Positions 17,027-27,716 of a stretch of DNA of 64,000 nt are shown piece after piece. The position numbers and the translations under genes are program-made. Numbering within the stretch: the stretch's first letter is position 1; every line of letters starts with the position of its first letter. The notes under the pieces were generated by a model. The model ran no database searches, was not told the origin of the DNA, and saw nothing but the letters and a program-made list of their open reading frames with translations. Source of the stretch: Candidatus Borkfalkia ceftriaxoniphila (GTDB lineage: Bacteria; Bacillota; Clostridia; Christensenellales; Borkfalkiaceae); contig NZ_SDOZ01000004.1 in NCBI RefSeq assembly GCF_004134775.1, positions 1 to 64,000 on the forward strand. Reading direction: 5' to 3'.

Positions 17027-17557
17027 ATGAAAAGATGTGCTATTTGCGGTGAAGTCGTAGAAGACGACGTGATGGTCTGCCCTGTATGCAAGGCGACGAA
17101 ATTCGTTCCCATCGACGAAAGCGCCGAGATCAAATTTGCGTGCGTGCACGAAGTGGGCGTTGCCAAGGGGCTGGACGAAGAAGTCGTCAAGGGATTGAGA
17201 GCTAATTTCGAGGGCGAATGCACCGAAGTGGGCATGTACCTTGCCATGGCGAGAGTTGCCGAGAGAGAGGGCTATCCCGAAATAGCGGAAGCCTATAAGA
17301 GATACGCTTTCGAAGAGGCGGAGCACGCATCCAAATTCGCAGAACTTTTGGGCGAGTGCATCACGGATTCGACCAAAAAGAATCTGGAACTTCGCGTCGC
17401 GGCGGAAACGGGCGCCTGCGAAGGCAAACTGATGATCGCCAAGCGCGCCAAAGAGTTGGGCTACGACGCGATCCACGACACCGTGCACGAAATGGCAAAG
17501 GACGAAGCCCGTCACGGCGCCGGCTTCAACGGTCTTTTGAAAAGATATTTCAAGTAA
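17027..17557 (+). CDS. reverse rubrerythrin
   Basis: The product (176 aa) has a rubredoxin-type Fe(Cys)4 site at the N-terminus (CAICG and CPVCK) and a ferritin-like di-iron domain with the helices [21 protein letters not shown] and DEARH. Reverse rubrerythrins reduce hydrogen peroxide and oxygen in the cytoplasm of strict anaerobes. The domain order, rubredoxin first, distinguishes it from classical rubrerythrin. It is alone between its leader and a terminator, with the ribosome site AGAGAGG. I did not find a convincing promoter in the 135-base gap upstream. Confidence 0.93.
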   Translation: MKRCAICGEVVEDDVMVCPVCKATKFVPIDESAEIKFACVHEVGVAKGLDEEVVKGLRANFEGECTEVGMYLAMARVAEREGYPEIAEAYKRYAFEEAEHASKFAELLGECITDSTKKNLELRVAAETGACEGKLMIAKRAKELGYDAIHDTVHEMAKDEARHGAGFNGLLKRYFK

Positions 17558-17577
17558 ATCGTAACAATAAACAGATA

Positions 17578-17616
17578 AAAACCTCCGCGGCGAATGGCGC
17601 GGAGGTTTTATTTTTA
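17578..17616. terminator. bidirectional terminator
   Basis: ACCTCCGCG (17581-17589) / CGCGGAGGT (17598-17606) with A on the left and T on the right. It serves rubrerythrin on the plus strand and the PH-domain gene, which ends at 17642, on the minus strand. Confidence 0.9.
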
Positions 17617-17641
17617 TCTGTTTTGCGGATACTGTTATAAA

Positions 17642-18118
17642 TTATTGTCCGTCGGGCCCGTCGTTGTCCTCGTCTTTTTCGGTGTAGGAAACGTCGTAGC
17701 GGATATTTTCGTTTTTAGAGGTCAGCGCCTTGATAAATTCGTTGTTCCACTCGGGTTTGACGACGATGACCGTAAACGTTTCGTTTTTGAAATAAACGAC
17801 CAATTTGTTCGTTTTGGTAAATAAATGCACCGACGTGATCTCTTCGATTTTGAAGGTGCTCTTGATCACCCCGAAACGGAGCACGATCTCTTTGTCGGTG
17901 ATGCGGTAGAAAGAGCGGATGAGCAGACTGACGAATACCACTAAGAGAAGCGCGCATACGATGAGCATGACCACGTGCTGCAGACCGAGGGTAAAACTCG
18001 GAAAACCGAAACGTATAATGCGATAAATCGTCCAGCCCGCGCCGCCCAATGCGAGCGCGATCGCGAGAACAGAAAGGATGACCGCCGTTCTGGAAAATTT
18101 GAATTTAAAGTCTTTCAT
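17642..18118 (-). CDS. bacterial PH-domain membrane protein
   Basis: The product (158 aa) has two membrane helices (about residues 10-33 and 45-68) and then a small beta domain beginning FYRITDKEIVLRFG, with SVHLFTKTNKLVVYF and KPEWNNEFIKAL, the layout of bacterial PH-like domains of the YdbS/YvbH kind. The C-terminus is acidic. Function of such proteins is mostly unknown; membrane-stress roles have been suggested for the family. It is transcribed alone, towards rubrerythrin. Confidence 0.6.
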   Translation of the reverse strand: MKDFKFKFSRTAVILSVLAIALALGGAGWTIYRIIRFGFPSFTLGLQHVVMLIVCALLLVVFVSLLIRSFYRITDKEIVLRFGVIKSTFKIEEITSVHLFTKTNKLVVYFKNETFTVIVVKPEWNNEFIKALTSKNENIRYDVSYTEKDEDNDGPDGQ

Positions 18119-18134
18119 AATTTACCTCGGTCAC

Positions 18135-18163
18135 ATTGTAACACAAACGACGGCAAAAATCAA
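18135..18163 (-). promoter_or_regulatory. promoter of the PH-domain gene
   Basis: On the minus strand TTGATT (18163-18158), 17 bases, TACAAT (18140-18135), 17 bases from the start codon. An 8-base inverted repeat, ACCTCGGT (18124-18131) / ACCGAGGT (18176-18183), brackets the promoter and may be an operator or chance. Confidence 0.65.
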
Positions 18164-18239
18164 CAGTACCAAAGCACCGAGGTCAAGTTTTTCCCTTCGT
18201 GATATAATTTATTCTTATATATAGGAAAGGGCAATTTGC

Positions 18240-18268
18240 TTGTTTTATTATTTTAAAAGGTGTAAAAT
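18240..18268 (+). promoter_or_regulatory. candidate promoter of the ATP synthase operon
   Basis: TTGTTT (18240-18245), 17 bases, TAAAAT (18263-18268), 32 bases before atpB. A second -10-like TATAAT lies at 18203-18208 but has no good -35 box. Confidence 0.5.
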
Positions 18269-18300
18269 AGGTTAGGCGAAAGAAAGGAGCGTTATCAATC

Positions 18301-19068
18301 GTGCAACAATTCAATTCACAACTACTTATAGATTTTACCGCGTTAGGTGAAAAAATATTCCCGAAGTTCATTTTCGGCGAAGGCTTGTTTGCCGTCAACG
18401 ACAGCGTGATCTCGGGCTTTATCGTCGTTGCGGTCATTTTACTGGCGGCGCTTATCATGCGCCTGACGATCATCCGCAAATGGAAAACGACGCCCACGGG
18501 CGGGCAGATGTTTTTGGAATGGCTCGTCTGCACGTTCGATAAACAGGCGGAAGATTCTACGGAAAATTACGCGTCGTTCATGGGACCGTACACGTTCGGT
18601 GCGGCGGCGTATATCTGCTGCGGGGTTCTCGTCGAACTATTCGGACTTCGCCCCGCCATGGCGGACGTAGGCGCCTGCCTGTCGCTCGCCCTCTGTACTT
18701 TTTTGTTTATCCATACGCTCGGTTTCGTGAAGAAGAAACACAGGCGTTTGCTGCATTATCTCAATCCCATCAACATCATCACGGATATCGCCGTGCCCGT
18801 TTCCATGACCGTCCGGTTATTCGGCAGTATTTTAAGCGGTATGGTGATCATGGAACTCGTATATATAGTCGTCGAGGCGATCTGGTTCGTGGGGCTTCCG
18901 CTCATTATTCCCGCCCTCGTTTCGCCGCTGTTCACGCTGTTCCACGCGTTTATACAGGCGTACGTGTTCGCCTCGCTCACGTTGATGTTCGTGCAGGAAG
19001 CGATCGAAGAGGGACCGAAAAAGCAAAAGAAAAAGAAGAAAAAGCGCGGCGAAGAGATCGCGGCGTAA
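18301..19068 (+). CDS. atpB: F-type ATP synthase subunit a
   Basis: The product (255 aa) is the membrane a subunit, which forms the two half-channels of the ion path. It has five to six membrane helices. The essential Arg is in SMTVRLFGSILSG, and the last helix reads FIQAYVFASLTLMFVQEA. The start is GTG at 18301, 11 bases behind GAAAGGAG, a rather long spacing, but no better start exists. The C-terminus is a Lys-rich tail. First gene of the operon; no atpI precedes it. Confidence 0.93.
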   Translation: MQQFNSQLLIDFTALGEKIFPKFIFGEGLFAVNDSVISGFIVVAVILLAALIMRLTIIRKWKTTPTGGQMFLEWLVCTFDKQAEDSTENYASFMGPYTFGAAAYICCGVLVELFGLRPAMADVGACLSLALCTFLFIHTLGFVKKKHRRLLHYLNPINIITDIAVPVSMTVRLFGSILSGMVIMELVYIVVEAIWFVGLPLIIPALVSPLFTLFHAFIQAYVFASLTLMFVQEAIEEGPKKQKKKKKKRGEEIAA

Positions 19069-19171
19069 CAAAGACAATATTCTCGCGTTTAAGAGCGAGT
19101 GGCATAAATGAAGGGCTGAGCCCTGACTTTGAAAACGCGGTTTTCAGAGTAAACTTCGGAGGTATGCAAAA

Positions 19172-19447
19172 ATGGAATTATTGGTAACGATGCTTATGAA
19201 CTTTTTGGCGAGCGACGGCGCGGCGTTGGGCGCGGCGATCGGCGCGGGCATTGCGGCATTTACGGGCGTAGGCGCAGGTATCGGTATGGGCATCGCCACG
19301 GGCAAAGCCGTAGAAGCGACGGCGCGTCAGCCCGAAGCGGTCGGCAAGATCAGAACGATGCTCCTTCTGGGGCTCGCGTTTGCGGAAACCACCGCGATCT
19401 ACGGATTATTGATCAGTATACTGTTGATTTTCGTAGGCGTGGCATAG
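19172..19447 (+). CDS. atpE: F-type ATP synthase subunit c
   Basis: The product (91 aa) is the rotor-ring subunit with two helices joined by the polar loop ARQPEA. The ion-binding carboxylate is the Glu of AFAETTAIY on helix 2. Thr after it resembles the Ser/Thr of sodium-binding rings, but the Gln expected on helix 1 is Met here (GIGMGIATG), so the coupling ion is not settled. The 103-base gap before it holds three small hairpins (around 19082-19098, 19112-19124 and 19132-19146), as is common before this highly translated gene. Confidence 0.95.
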   Translation: MELLVTMLMNFLASDGAALGAAIGAGIAAFTGVGAGIGMGIATGKAVEATARQPEAVGKIRTMLLLGLAFAETTAIYGLLISILLIFVGVA

Positions 19448-19474
19448 ACAAAATAATTACGTAAAAGGTGTGAA

Positions 19475-20008
19475 ATGTCGCAAATGATCCCTCTCAATCT
19501 CGTTTTGGCGAGTATATTAGATACGTTCGGTATTTCCGTAACGAGCATTCTGCTTCATTTATTGAATCTGGTAGTGCTTACCGTCGGATTGTATTTTCTT
19601 TTGTTCAAGCCCGTCAAAAGGATGGTGCGCGAGCGGCAGGAAAAAGTAAAAAAGATCGAACAGGAAAACAGCGAACTCAACGCGGAAGTGAAAAAACTGA
19701 AAGACAATACCGAGGAGGTATTGACCGAGGCGAAAAAGGAAGCCGCGGATATACACGAAAAGGCCGTGCGCGTAGCCAATCAAAAGGCGGACGACATTAT
19801 CGGCGAGGCTAAAATCAAGGCGAAAGGGCTCGTGGAGCGCACGGAAAAGGAACTGGACGAAGAGCGCAAAAAATTGCAGCAGGATATCGAAAAGGAAATT
19901 ACCGACGTATCCTTTGTGGTCGCGGAAAAAGTACTTGCGCGCGACATCACCAAAGAGGATAACAAGCGCATGATCGAAGAGTGCCTCGAAGAGTGGAGCA
20001 AAAAATAA
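19475..20008 (+). CDS. atpF: F-type ATP synthase subunit b
   Basis: The product (177 aa) has one membrane helix (about residue 18-40) and then a long charged coiled coil, the peripheral stalk. Length is normal for the family. Its C-terminus usually meets subunit delta, which is very short here. The ribosome site is AAAGGTG. Confidence 0.9.
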   Translation: MSQMIPLNLVLASILDTFGISVTSILLHLLNLVVLTVGLYFLLFKPVKRMVRERQEKVKKIEQENSELNAEVKKLKDNTEEVLTEAKKEAADIHEKAVRVANQKADDIIGEAKIKAKGLVERTEKELDEERKKLQQDIEKEITDVSFVVAEKVLARDITKEDNKRMIEECLEEWSKK

Positions 20009-20009
20009 C

Positions 20010-20228
20010 ATGTCCAAGAGCGAACAGGTCGCAAAAGTGACCGTAACGATCAAGCCCGACGACGAAACGATGAAAAAGATTGCCGATTTCGTCAAGCGGC
20101 ACAACTGTTACAGCGTCGATTACATCATCGATGAAAACATAATCGGCGGAATTATCATTCAGATAGGGGACGTTATATACGACGGTTCCGTAAGGGGCAG
20201 GCTGGAAAATATCAAGCAAGCGTTGTAA
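20010..20228 (+). CDS. atpH: minimal F-type ATP synthase subunit delta (C-terminal domain only)
   Basis: The product is only 72 aa, against about 180 for ordinary delta. It matches the C-terminal part of delta: VDYIIDENIIGGIIIQIGD, then DGSVRGRLENIKQAL, the conserved end of the OSCP/delta family. The N-terminal six-helix domain, which normally binds the alpha subunits at the top of F1, is absent. There is no room for it, since atpF ends one base before this ATG, and atpF has normal length, so it was not fused there. The ribosome site would be inside atpF (GAAGAGTGGAG). Confidence 0.82.
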   Translation: MSKSEQVAKVTVTIKPDDETMKKIADFVKRHNCYSVDYIIDENIIGGIIIQIGDVIYDGSVRGRLENIKQAL

Positions 20229-20246
20229 CGTCCGTACAAGGATATT

Positions 20247-21788
20247 ATGATCGACGTAAACGAAATAGCCAAAGGCATCAAAGAAAAAATCGCCAAAGTA
20301 CAGGAGTCGCACGACGAACGCTCGACGGGGCGCATCGTCTATTCGGGAGACGGGATCATCAGGATCTCGGGCATCTCGGACGTAAAGTACAACGAACTTC
20401 TCGACATCAAGGGCGGCTATCACGCGCTTGCGCTCAACCTGGAACAAGATCTGGTGGGCGCGGTGCTTTTTTCGGGCGAAGATAAGGTGCGGTTCGGCGA
20501 CTATGCCTATTCTACGGGCAGGACCGTGGATATGCAGGTGGGCGAAGAACTCATCGGCAGAGTCGTCAATCCCCTCGGAGAGGCGCTCGACGGGCTGGGA
20601 GAACTGCACACGGGCAAGTCCCGCCCCGTGGAATATCCCGCGCCCTCCATCATGGACCGCGGCAAAGTGAACAAACCATTGCAGACGGGCATCCTCGCCA
20701 TCGACAGCATGATCCCCATCGGAAGAGGGCAGAGGGAACTGATCATCGGCGACAGGCAGACGGGCAAGACCGCCATCGCCGTGGACGCCATCCTGAATCA
20801 GAAGGGCGAAAACGTGATCTGTATCTATGTTTCCATAGGGCAGAAAGCGTCCTCGCTTGCAAAGACGCTCAACACCCTGCAGAACGCGGGCGCCATGGAA
20901 TACACCTGCGTGGTCGGCTCCACGGCGGACGACGCCGCGCCCCTGCAATACATCGCGCCGTACAGCGGCTGCGCCCTTGCCGAATACTTCATGTATCAGG
21001 GGAAGGACGTTCTGATCGTGTACGACGATCTTACGAAACACGCCGTCGCATACCGCGAAATGAGCCTGTTGTTGCAGCGCCCCGCGGGACGCGAGGCGTA
21101 CCCCGGCGACGTATTTTATCTGCATTCGCGCCTGTTGGAACGCTCGGCGAAACTGAGCGAAGAAAAGGGAGGCGGCTCGATCACCGCGCTTCCCATCGTG
21201 GAAACGCTGGCGGGAGATATCTCCGCGTATATTCCGACGAACGTCATTTCCATTACAGACGGACAGATCTATCTGGAAAGCGAACTGTTCAACAGCGGCG
21301 TGCGCCCCGCGGTCAACGTGGGCCTTTCCGTTTCGCGCGTGGGCGGCAGCGCGCAGCGCCCTGCAATACGCTCTGTTTCGGGGCAACTCCGCATCAATCT
21401 CGCGCAATACAGGGAACTCGCCATTTTCTCGCAGTTCGGCTCCGATCTGGACACCGAAACGCAGAAAATTTTAAGCCGCGGCGCCAAACTGACGGATACT
21501 CTCAAACAGAGGCAGTATCTCAATTACAGCGTGCGCGAAATGTTCGTACTCCTTCTGGTTTCGCAGAGCGACGTTATCGACGCCGTTCCCGAAAAGAAGG
21601 TGACGGCATACAACGAAAATCTTCTCGACTTCATCCGCGTCAACAGGCCGGAGATCCTCTCGGATATCGACCCCGACCAAAAACCGGGCGACGAACTCAA
21701 AGAGCGCATTTTGGAAGTTGCGCGCGAATGTTTGAGTTACGTCGGCATCGCGGTTCGCAAGGAGAGCACGGAGGCGGAAAATGGCTGA
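20247..21788 (+). CDS. atpA: F-type ATP synthase subunit alpha
   Basis: The product (513 aa) is the non-catalytic nucleotide-binding subunit of F1. The P-loop is GDRQTGKTA; YREMSLLLQRPAGREA and SVSRVGGSAQ are conserved signatures. Length is normal. The last codons overlap atpG by 8 bases, so translation is probably coupled. Confidence 0.97.
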   Translation: MIDVNEIAKGIKEKIAKVQESHDERSTGRIVYSGDGIIRISGISDVKYNELLDIKGGYHALALNLEQDLVGAVLFSGEDKVRFGDYAYSTGRTVDMQVGEELIGRVVNPLGEALDGLGELHTGKSRPVEYPAPSIMDRGKVNKPLQTGILAIDSMIPIGRGQRELIIGDRQTGKTAIAVDAILNQKGENVICIYVSIGQKASSLAKTLNTLQNAGAMEYTCVVGSTADDAAPLQYIAPYSGCALAEYFMYQGKDVLIVYDDLTKHAVAYREMSLLLQRPAGREAYPGDVFYLHSRLLERSAKLSEEKGGGSITALPIVETLAGDISAYIPTNVISITDGQIYLESELFNSGVRPAVNVGLSVSRVGGSAQRPAIRSVSGQLRINLAQYRELAIFSQFGSDLDTETQKILSRGAKLTDTLKQRQYLNYSVREMFVLLLVSQSDVIDAVPEKKVTAYNENLLDFIRVNRPEILSDIDPDQKPGDELKERILEVARECLSYVGIAVRKESTEAENG

Positions 21789-22644
21789 TACCGCAGAGAT
21801 CAAGCATCGCATCAAGGGGATCAACGATACGCATCAGATCACGAAGGCGATGGAGTTGATCTCCGTGGCGAAGATGCACAAGACGATGGCAAAGCACGCC
21901 GCCAACGCCCCTTATTTCGATACGGTGCGCTATGCGATCAAAGATATCCTGCGCCACAGCGCGGATATTCACAATAAATATATCGACCACCGTCCCGATT
22001 CGCGCACGGCGTATATCGTCATCGCGGGCGACAAGGGATTGGCAGGCTCGTACAATGCGAACGTGCTCAATCTCGCGTGGGAGCATATGCAAAAGCGTCC
22101 CGTGCATTACGTCATCACCATCGGGCAGATGGCGCGCGCTTTTTTCGAGAGCAAGAAACAGAGCGTCGATCTGGAATTCACGCACGCCGTGACCAATCCC
22201 ACCATGCACGACGCGCGCGGCGTTATGCGCGACATTCTCGATCTGTACGACAAGAATCTGATGGACGAGGTCATCGTCGCGTTCACCAAAATGCAGTCCA
22301 CAGTCGTGCAGACGCCCCAACTCATCCGCCTTCTTCCCATTATGGAACAGGATATCGAGGTGGAAAACGCCCCGTCGTACGGCGGTCAACTCGAATACGA
22401 CCCTTCCCCCAAGGAAGTGCTGGACGTACTCGTGCCGCAGTATCTGGTCGGCGTCATCTATTCCACGCTCATTCACGCGTCGGCAAGCGAACACGCCGCG
22501 CGTATGCTCGCGATGTCCAACGCCAACAAAAACGCGGAAAAGATGCTCGACACGCTCAATCTCGAATACAACCGTTCCCGACAGAGCGCCATCACGACTG
22601 AACTTTTGGATCTGGCGTCGGGAAGGTTTGCCTCGAAGAGATAA
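21781..22644 (+). CDS. atpG: F-type ATP synthase subunit gamma
   Basis: The product (287 aa) is the central rotor shaft. The N-terminal helix with IKGINDTHQITKAMELIS and the C-terminal helix with RQSAITTELLDLASG are the conserved coiled-coil ends. GDKGLAGSYNANV is also typical. It starts inside the end of atpA. Confidence 0.95.
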   Translation: MADTAEIKHRIKGINDTHQITKAMELISVAKMHKTMAKHAANAPYFDTVRYAIKDILRHSADIHNKYIDHRPDSRTAYIVIAGDKGLAGSYNANVLNLAWEHMQKRPVHYVITIGQMARAFFESKKQSVDLEFTHAVTNPTMHDARGVMRDILDLYDKNLMDEVIVAFTKMQSTVVQTPQLIRLLPIMEQDIEVENAPSYGGQLEYDPSPKEVLDVLVPQYLVGVIYSTLIHASASEHAARMLAMSNANKNAEKMLDTLNLEYNRSRQSAITTELLDLASGRFASKR

Positions 22645-22657
22645 TGCGGCAAATTAG

Positions 22658-24061
<1,404 letters not shown>

Positions 24062-24069
24062 AGAAAATT

Positions 24070-24480
24070 ATGAATAAGTTTTTTCTGGAAATCATTACGC
24101 CCGAGCGCACGTTTTACAGCGGACGGGTCGAATCGATCACGGTCAGCGCCGTGGGGGGGCTGTGCACGATCATGGCGATGCACCAGCCCACCGTTCTCGC
24201 CACCGAGCCGGGGATCTTGAAGATCACCGCGGACGGAAAGACGCGCGAGGCGTTTATCAGCGAGGGTTTTATCGAGGTGCGCCCCGACGAAACCGTCGTC
24301 TTTTCGCAGGCGGTGGAATGGCCCGAAGAGATCAACGAGCAGCGCGCGCGGGAGGCTGCGGAGCGCGCCGAGGAGATGATACGGCGCAACAGGAGCGCTT
24401 CGGAATATCGGCTCAACCGCATCGCGCTGCAGCGCGCGTTTTCGCGCCTGCGCGTAAAAAACGATCATATGAAAGATTAG
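24070..24480 (+). CDS. atpC: F-type ATP synthase subunit epsilon
   Basis: The product (136 aa) has the N-terminal beta-sandwich ([19 protein letters not shown]) and a C-terminal pair of helices rich in Arg and Glu. The C-terminal helices could restrain ATP hydrolysis as in other epsilon subunits. Last gene of the operon, 8 bases after atpD, followed by a terminator. Confidence 0.93.
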   Translation: MNKFFLEIITPERTFYSGRVESITVSAVGGLCTIMAMHQPTVLATEPGILKITADGKTREAFISEGFIEVRPDETVVFSQAVEWPEEINEQRAREAAERAEEMIRRNRSASEYRLNRIALQRAFSRLRVKNDHMKD

Positions 24481-24490
24481 AAAATTTTGG

Positions 24491-24528
24491 AGGACGGCGT
24501 ATTTTTGCGCCGTCCTTTCTTCTTCTAT
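24491..24528 (+). terminator. terminator of the ATP synthase operon
   Basis: AGGACGGCG (24491-24499) / CGCCGTCCT (24509-24517), then a T-rich tail. Confidence 0.88.
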
Positions 24529-24557
24529 TTGACAAAAAACGCGTATCGTACTATAAT
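24529..24557 (+). promoter_or_regulatory. promoter of the hydratase gene
   Basis: TTGACA (24529-24534), 17 bases, TATAAT (24552-24557), a perfect vegetative consensus. Confidence 0.9.
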
Positions 24558-24596
24558 GAAAGCAATTACTTTTACAAAGAACAGGAGTTATACGGT

Positions 24597-26822
24597 ATGA
24601 TCAAACTCATCAGGGGCGGGTGCTATTACATGGACGGCGCGCTCGTCAAGGAAAATCAGGCGTTTCTGACGGCGGAGCAGAAAGCGAAGGCGCAAAAGGG
24701 GACGATGACTTACAAGATCCTCCGCGCGCACAACGAGGGCGACGAAGAAAATCTGAAGATCAAGTTCGACGCTATCGCCTCGCACGATATCACCTACGTC
24801 GGGATCATTCAGACGGCGAAGGCGAGCGGTCTGGAAAAATTTCCGCTCTCGTACACTCTGACCAACTGCCATAACTCCCTCTGCGCGGTGGGGGGTACCA
24901 TCAACGAGGACGACCACGTCTTCGGCCTTTCCGCGGCGAAAAAGTACGGCGCGAACTTCGTGCCCCCGCACCTTGCGGTCATTCACCAATATATGCGCGA
25001 AACGGAGGCCAAAGTCGGCCGCATGATCCTCGGCTCCGATTCGCATACGCGTTACGGCGCGCTCGGCACCATGGCGGTGGGCGAGGGCGGTCCCGAACTC
25101 GTCAAACAGATCTTGGGCAAGACCTATGATATCAAGCGCCCCGAAACGGTGGCGGTGTACCTGCGCGGCAATCTCAGAAAGGGCGTCGGCCCGCAGGACG
25201 TGGCGATCGCGCTGTGCGGCGCCGTGTTCAAGAACGGTTTCGTCAAAAATAAAATCCTCGAATTCGTCGGCCCCGGCATCAAAAACCTATCCATGGATTA
25301 CCGCAACGGTATCGACGTGATGACCACCGAGACCGCCTGCCTCTCTTCCGTCTGGGAAACGGACGAAAAGACGCGCGAATATTACAAAGTCCACGGGCGC
25401 GAGGAAGATTACAAGGAACTTAAGGCGGAAAATCCCGCCTATTATGATTACGGCATTACGATCAATCTTTCGACCGTAGAGCCGATGATCGCGCTGCCGT
25501 TCCACCCCAGCAACGCGTACACGATCCGCGAACTTCTGGCGCACCCTTACGAGATCTTGTCCGAAGTCGAACAGGCGGGGCGCAAATTGAAGGGCGACGA
25601 AAGTTTTACGCTCACCGATAAGATCGTCGACGGCAAGATTTACGTCAATCAGGGCATCATCGCGGGCTGCGCGGGCGGTATGTACGAAAATATCGCGGAA
25701 GCGTACGAAATACTCAAAGGCAAGTCCACGGGCACGGGCGAGTTTTCGCTGTCCGTGTATCCTTCCAGCCAGCCCGTGTTCAAGAGTCTGGTGGATAACG
25801 GCTATATCGGCGGGCTTATGGAGAGCGGCGCCGTGGTCAAAACTGCGTTCTGCGGTCCCTGTTTCGGCGCTGGAGACGTGCCCGCGAACAACGGGCTGTC
25901 CATCCGTCACACCACCCGCAACTTCGAGAGCCGCGAGGGCAGCAAACCCGCGAGCGGACAGTTGGCGGCGGTCGCGCTCATGGACGCGCGTTCCATCGCG
26001 GCTACGGCGGCGAACGGCGGTTTCCTCACTTCCGCGCTCGACGTCGACTACACTAAAAAAATCAAAAAATATTCTTTCGATGCGGAAATTTATCGAAACC
26101 GCGTTTACCGCGGCGCGGGCGACGCGCACACCGAAACGCCGCTTAAATACGGCCCGAACATAGCGGACTGGCCCGAAATGATCCCGCTCGGCAAGAACGT
26201 TCTCATAAAAGCGGTGAGCGTTTTGGAAGATCCCGTTACCACCACCGACGAACTCATCCCTTCGGGCGAAACTTCCTCATACCGTTCCAATCCCCTGAAA
26301 CTCGCGGAATTCGCGCTTTCAAGAAAAGATCCCGCCTATGTCGGCCGCGCGAAAGAGGTCAAAGCGGCGGAAGAGGCGCGCCGCGCGGAAGGCTCGCTTC
26401 CCGAAGAGGTGCTGAAAGAGGTCGGTCCTTTGCAGATCAAAGAGGGCACGATTTACGGCAGTTGCGTCGTGGCGGTCAAACCCGGCGACGGTTCGGCGCG
26501 CGAACAGGCGGCGAGTTGTCAGAGGGTGCTCGGCGGCATCGCCAATATCGCCAAAGAGTACGCGACCAAGCGTTATCGCAGCAACCTCATTAACTGGGGC
26601 ATGCTGCCCTTCGTCGCCGATAAACTCAATTTCAAAGTGGGCGATTATATTTACATTGAGAACATAGACGAACTCATCCGAAACGGCGCGGAGGAAATTC
26701 CCGCAAAACATCTGAGCGGAAAGAGCGTGAAGGATATCACGCTGCGCGTGGGCGGCCTCACGGATGACGAAAAGAATATCATTTTGAAGGGCTGTCTGAT
26801 CAATTTCAACGCCGCGAAATAG
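24597..26822 (+). CDS. aconitase-family hydratase (YbhJ-like)
   Basis: The product (741 aa) belongs to the aconitase superfamily, which isomerises or hydrates carboxylic acids with a [4Fe-4S] cluster. The likely cluster ligands are the Cys of TTETACLSS and the CxxC of [10 protein letters not shown]. The substrate-site motif GSDSHTRYG is present, as is a swivel domain at the end ([20 protein letters not shown]). Length and pattern are nearer to E. coli YbhJ than to classical aconitase, so the true substrate is uncertain. The start at 24597 is set by the promoter and CAGGAG; an in-frame extension reaching into atpC is not real. Confidence 0.82.
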   Translation: MIKLIRGGCYYMDGALVKENQAFLTAEQKAKAQKGTMTYKILRAHNEGDEENLKIKFDAIASHDITYVGIIQTAKASGLEKFPLSYTLTNCHNSLCAVGGTINEDDHVFGLSAAKKYGANFVPPHLAVIHQYMRETEAKVGRMILGSDSHTRYGALGTMAVGEGGPELVKQILGKTYDIKRPETVAVYLRGNLRKGVGPQDVAIALCGAVFKNGFVKNKILEFVGPGIKNLSMDYRNGIDVMTTETACLSSVWETDEKTREYYKVHGREEDYKELKAENPAYYDYGITINLSTVEPMIALPFHPSNAYTIRELLAHPYEILSEVEQAGRKLKGDESFTLTDKIVDGKIYVNQGIIAGCAGGMYENIAEAYEILKGKSTGTGEFSLSVYPSSQPVFKSLVDNGYIGGLMESGAVVKTAFCGPCFGAGDVPANNGLSIRHTTRNFESREGSKPASGQLAAVALMDARSIAATAANGGFLTSALDVDYTKKIKKYSFDAEIYRNRVYRGAGDAHTETPLKYGPNIADWPEMIPLGKNVLIKAVSVLEDPVTTTDELIPSGETSSYRSNPLKLAEFALSRKDPAYVGRAKEVKAAEEARRAEGSLPEEVLKEVGPLQIKEGTIYGSCVVAVKPGDGSAREQAASCQRVLGGIANIAKEYATKRYRSNLINWGMLPFVADKLNFKVGDYIYIENIDELIRNGAEEIPAKHLSGKSVKDITLRVGGLTDDEKNIILKGCLINFNAAK

Positions 26823-26838
26823 GGCGGAGGCTTATAAT

Positions 26839-27684
26839 ATGTACCGATTGGAGCAGTATAAAAACATCATAGATCTGACGATCCGTCCGCGCGAGCCGCT
26901 CATTTTGAGCGAGCGGGAAAAGGACGGGATATGCGATGAAATGCTCTCCGTGTTGCTCGAAGAGCGCAACGAGATCGCGGCGTTCAGTTATCCGTACAAG
27001 GTCAAACGGGATCTCATCTGGGGCTATCTCAACCAGCGTCTGCCCAATCCCGTGAGCGCGCGTTTTCTGGAAATCCAGGATAAACTGTTCTGGTCGGAAA
27101 CGCTGGAAAACGGCATCGTCGACGTTGCGGACATTCCCTGCCGCGACCGGATCGCGCTGTGGCAGGGCGATATCACCCGTCTGAACGCGGACGCGGTGGT
27201 GAACGCCGCCAACAATCGGTTGCTCGGCTGTTTCATTCCCCACCACAAGTGTATCGACAACGTCATCCACTCGCGGGCGGGCGTGCAAGTGCGTCTGGAC
27301 TGTTCCAAGATCATGGGCGCGCAGGGCGAAAAGGAGCCTTCCGGCTGCGCCAAGATCACGCGCGCGTATAATCTGCCTTCCAAATATATCATCCATACCG
27401 TAGGGCCGATGGTCGGGCGCAAAGTGACCGACGAGGACAGGCGCGTGTTGCGGGGATGCTATATTTCCAGTCTGAACCTCGCAAAGGAAATGCGTCTTGA
27501 AAGCATCGCTTTCTGCTGTATCTCCACGGGAATTTTCGGGTTTCCGAACGACGAGGCGGCGGCCGTCGCCGTGGGTGCGGTCAAACAGTGGCTCATGGAA
27601 AACGATTACCCGATCCGCGTTATCTTCGACGTGTTTCTGGACAAAGACCTTGCCATCTATCGCGAAATTTTAGACAACGTATAG
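26839..27684 (+). CDS. zinc-dependent macrodomain protein-ADP-ribose hydrolase
   Basis: The product (281 aa) has an N-terminal helical region and a macrodomain from about residue 100: ALWQGDITRLNADAVVNAAN, then the zinc-macro signature LLGCFIPHHKCIDNVIH with the metal-binding His and Cys, and CCISTGIFGFPND. This class removes ADP-ribose from proteins. In staphylococci and streptococci it occurs with a SirTM sirtuin and lipoate-protein ligase genes; none is adjacent here. It lies 16 bases after the hydratase and is likely in the same transcript. Confidence 0.88.
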   Translation: MYRLEQYKNIIDLTIRPREPLILSEREKDGICDEMLSVLLEERNEIAAFSYPYKVKRDLIWGYLNQRLPNPVSARFLEIQDKLFWSETLENGIVDVADIPCRDRIALWQGDITRLNADAVVNAANNRLLGCFIPHHKCIDNVIHSRAGVQVRLDCSKIMGAQGEKEPSGCAKITRAYNLPSKYIIHTVGPMVGRKVTDEDRRVLRGCYISSLNLAKEMRLESIAFCCISTGIFGFPNDEAAAVAVGAVKQWLMENDYPIRVIFDVFLDKDLAIYREILDNV

Positions 27685-27685
27685 G

Positions 27686-27716
27686 AAAAGACACGGCGTC
27701 AGCCGTGTCTTTTATT
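27686..27716. terminator. bidirectional terminator
   Basis: AAAAGACACGGC (27686-27697) / GCCGTGTCTTTT (27702-27713). It ends the macrodomain transcript and could also serve the small minus-strand reading frame that stops at 27712. Confidence 0.9.

Noticed and set aside
18124..18183. ACCTCGGT/ACCGAGGT inverted repeat as an operator
   Set aside because: Only 8 bases, 44 bases apart, and one arm overlaps the ribosome site of the minus-strand gene; too weak to call alone.
24162..24596. In-frame 145-codon extension of the hydratase to the left
   Set aside because: It runs over atpC in another frame, a terminator and the perfect promoter at 24529-24557; the ATG at 24597 with CAGGAG is the natural start.
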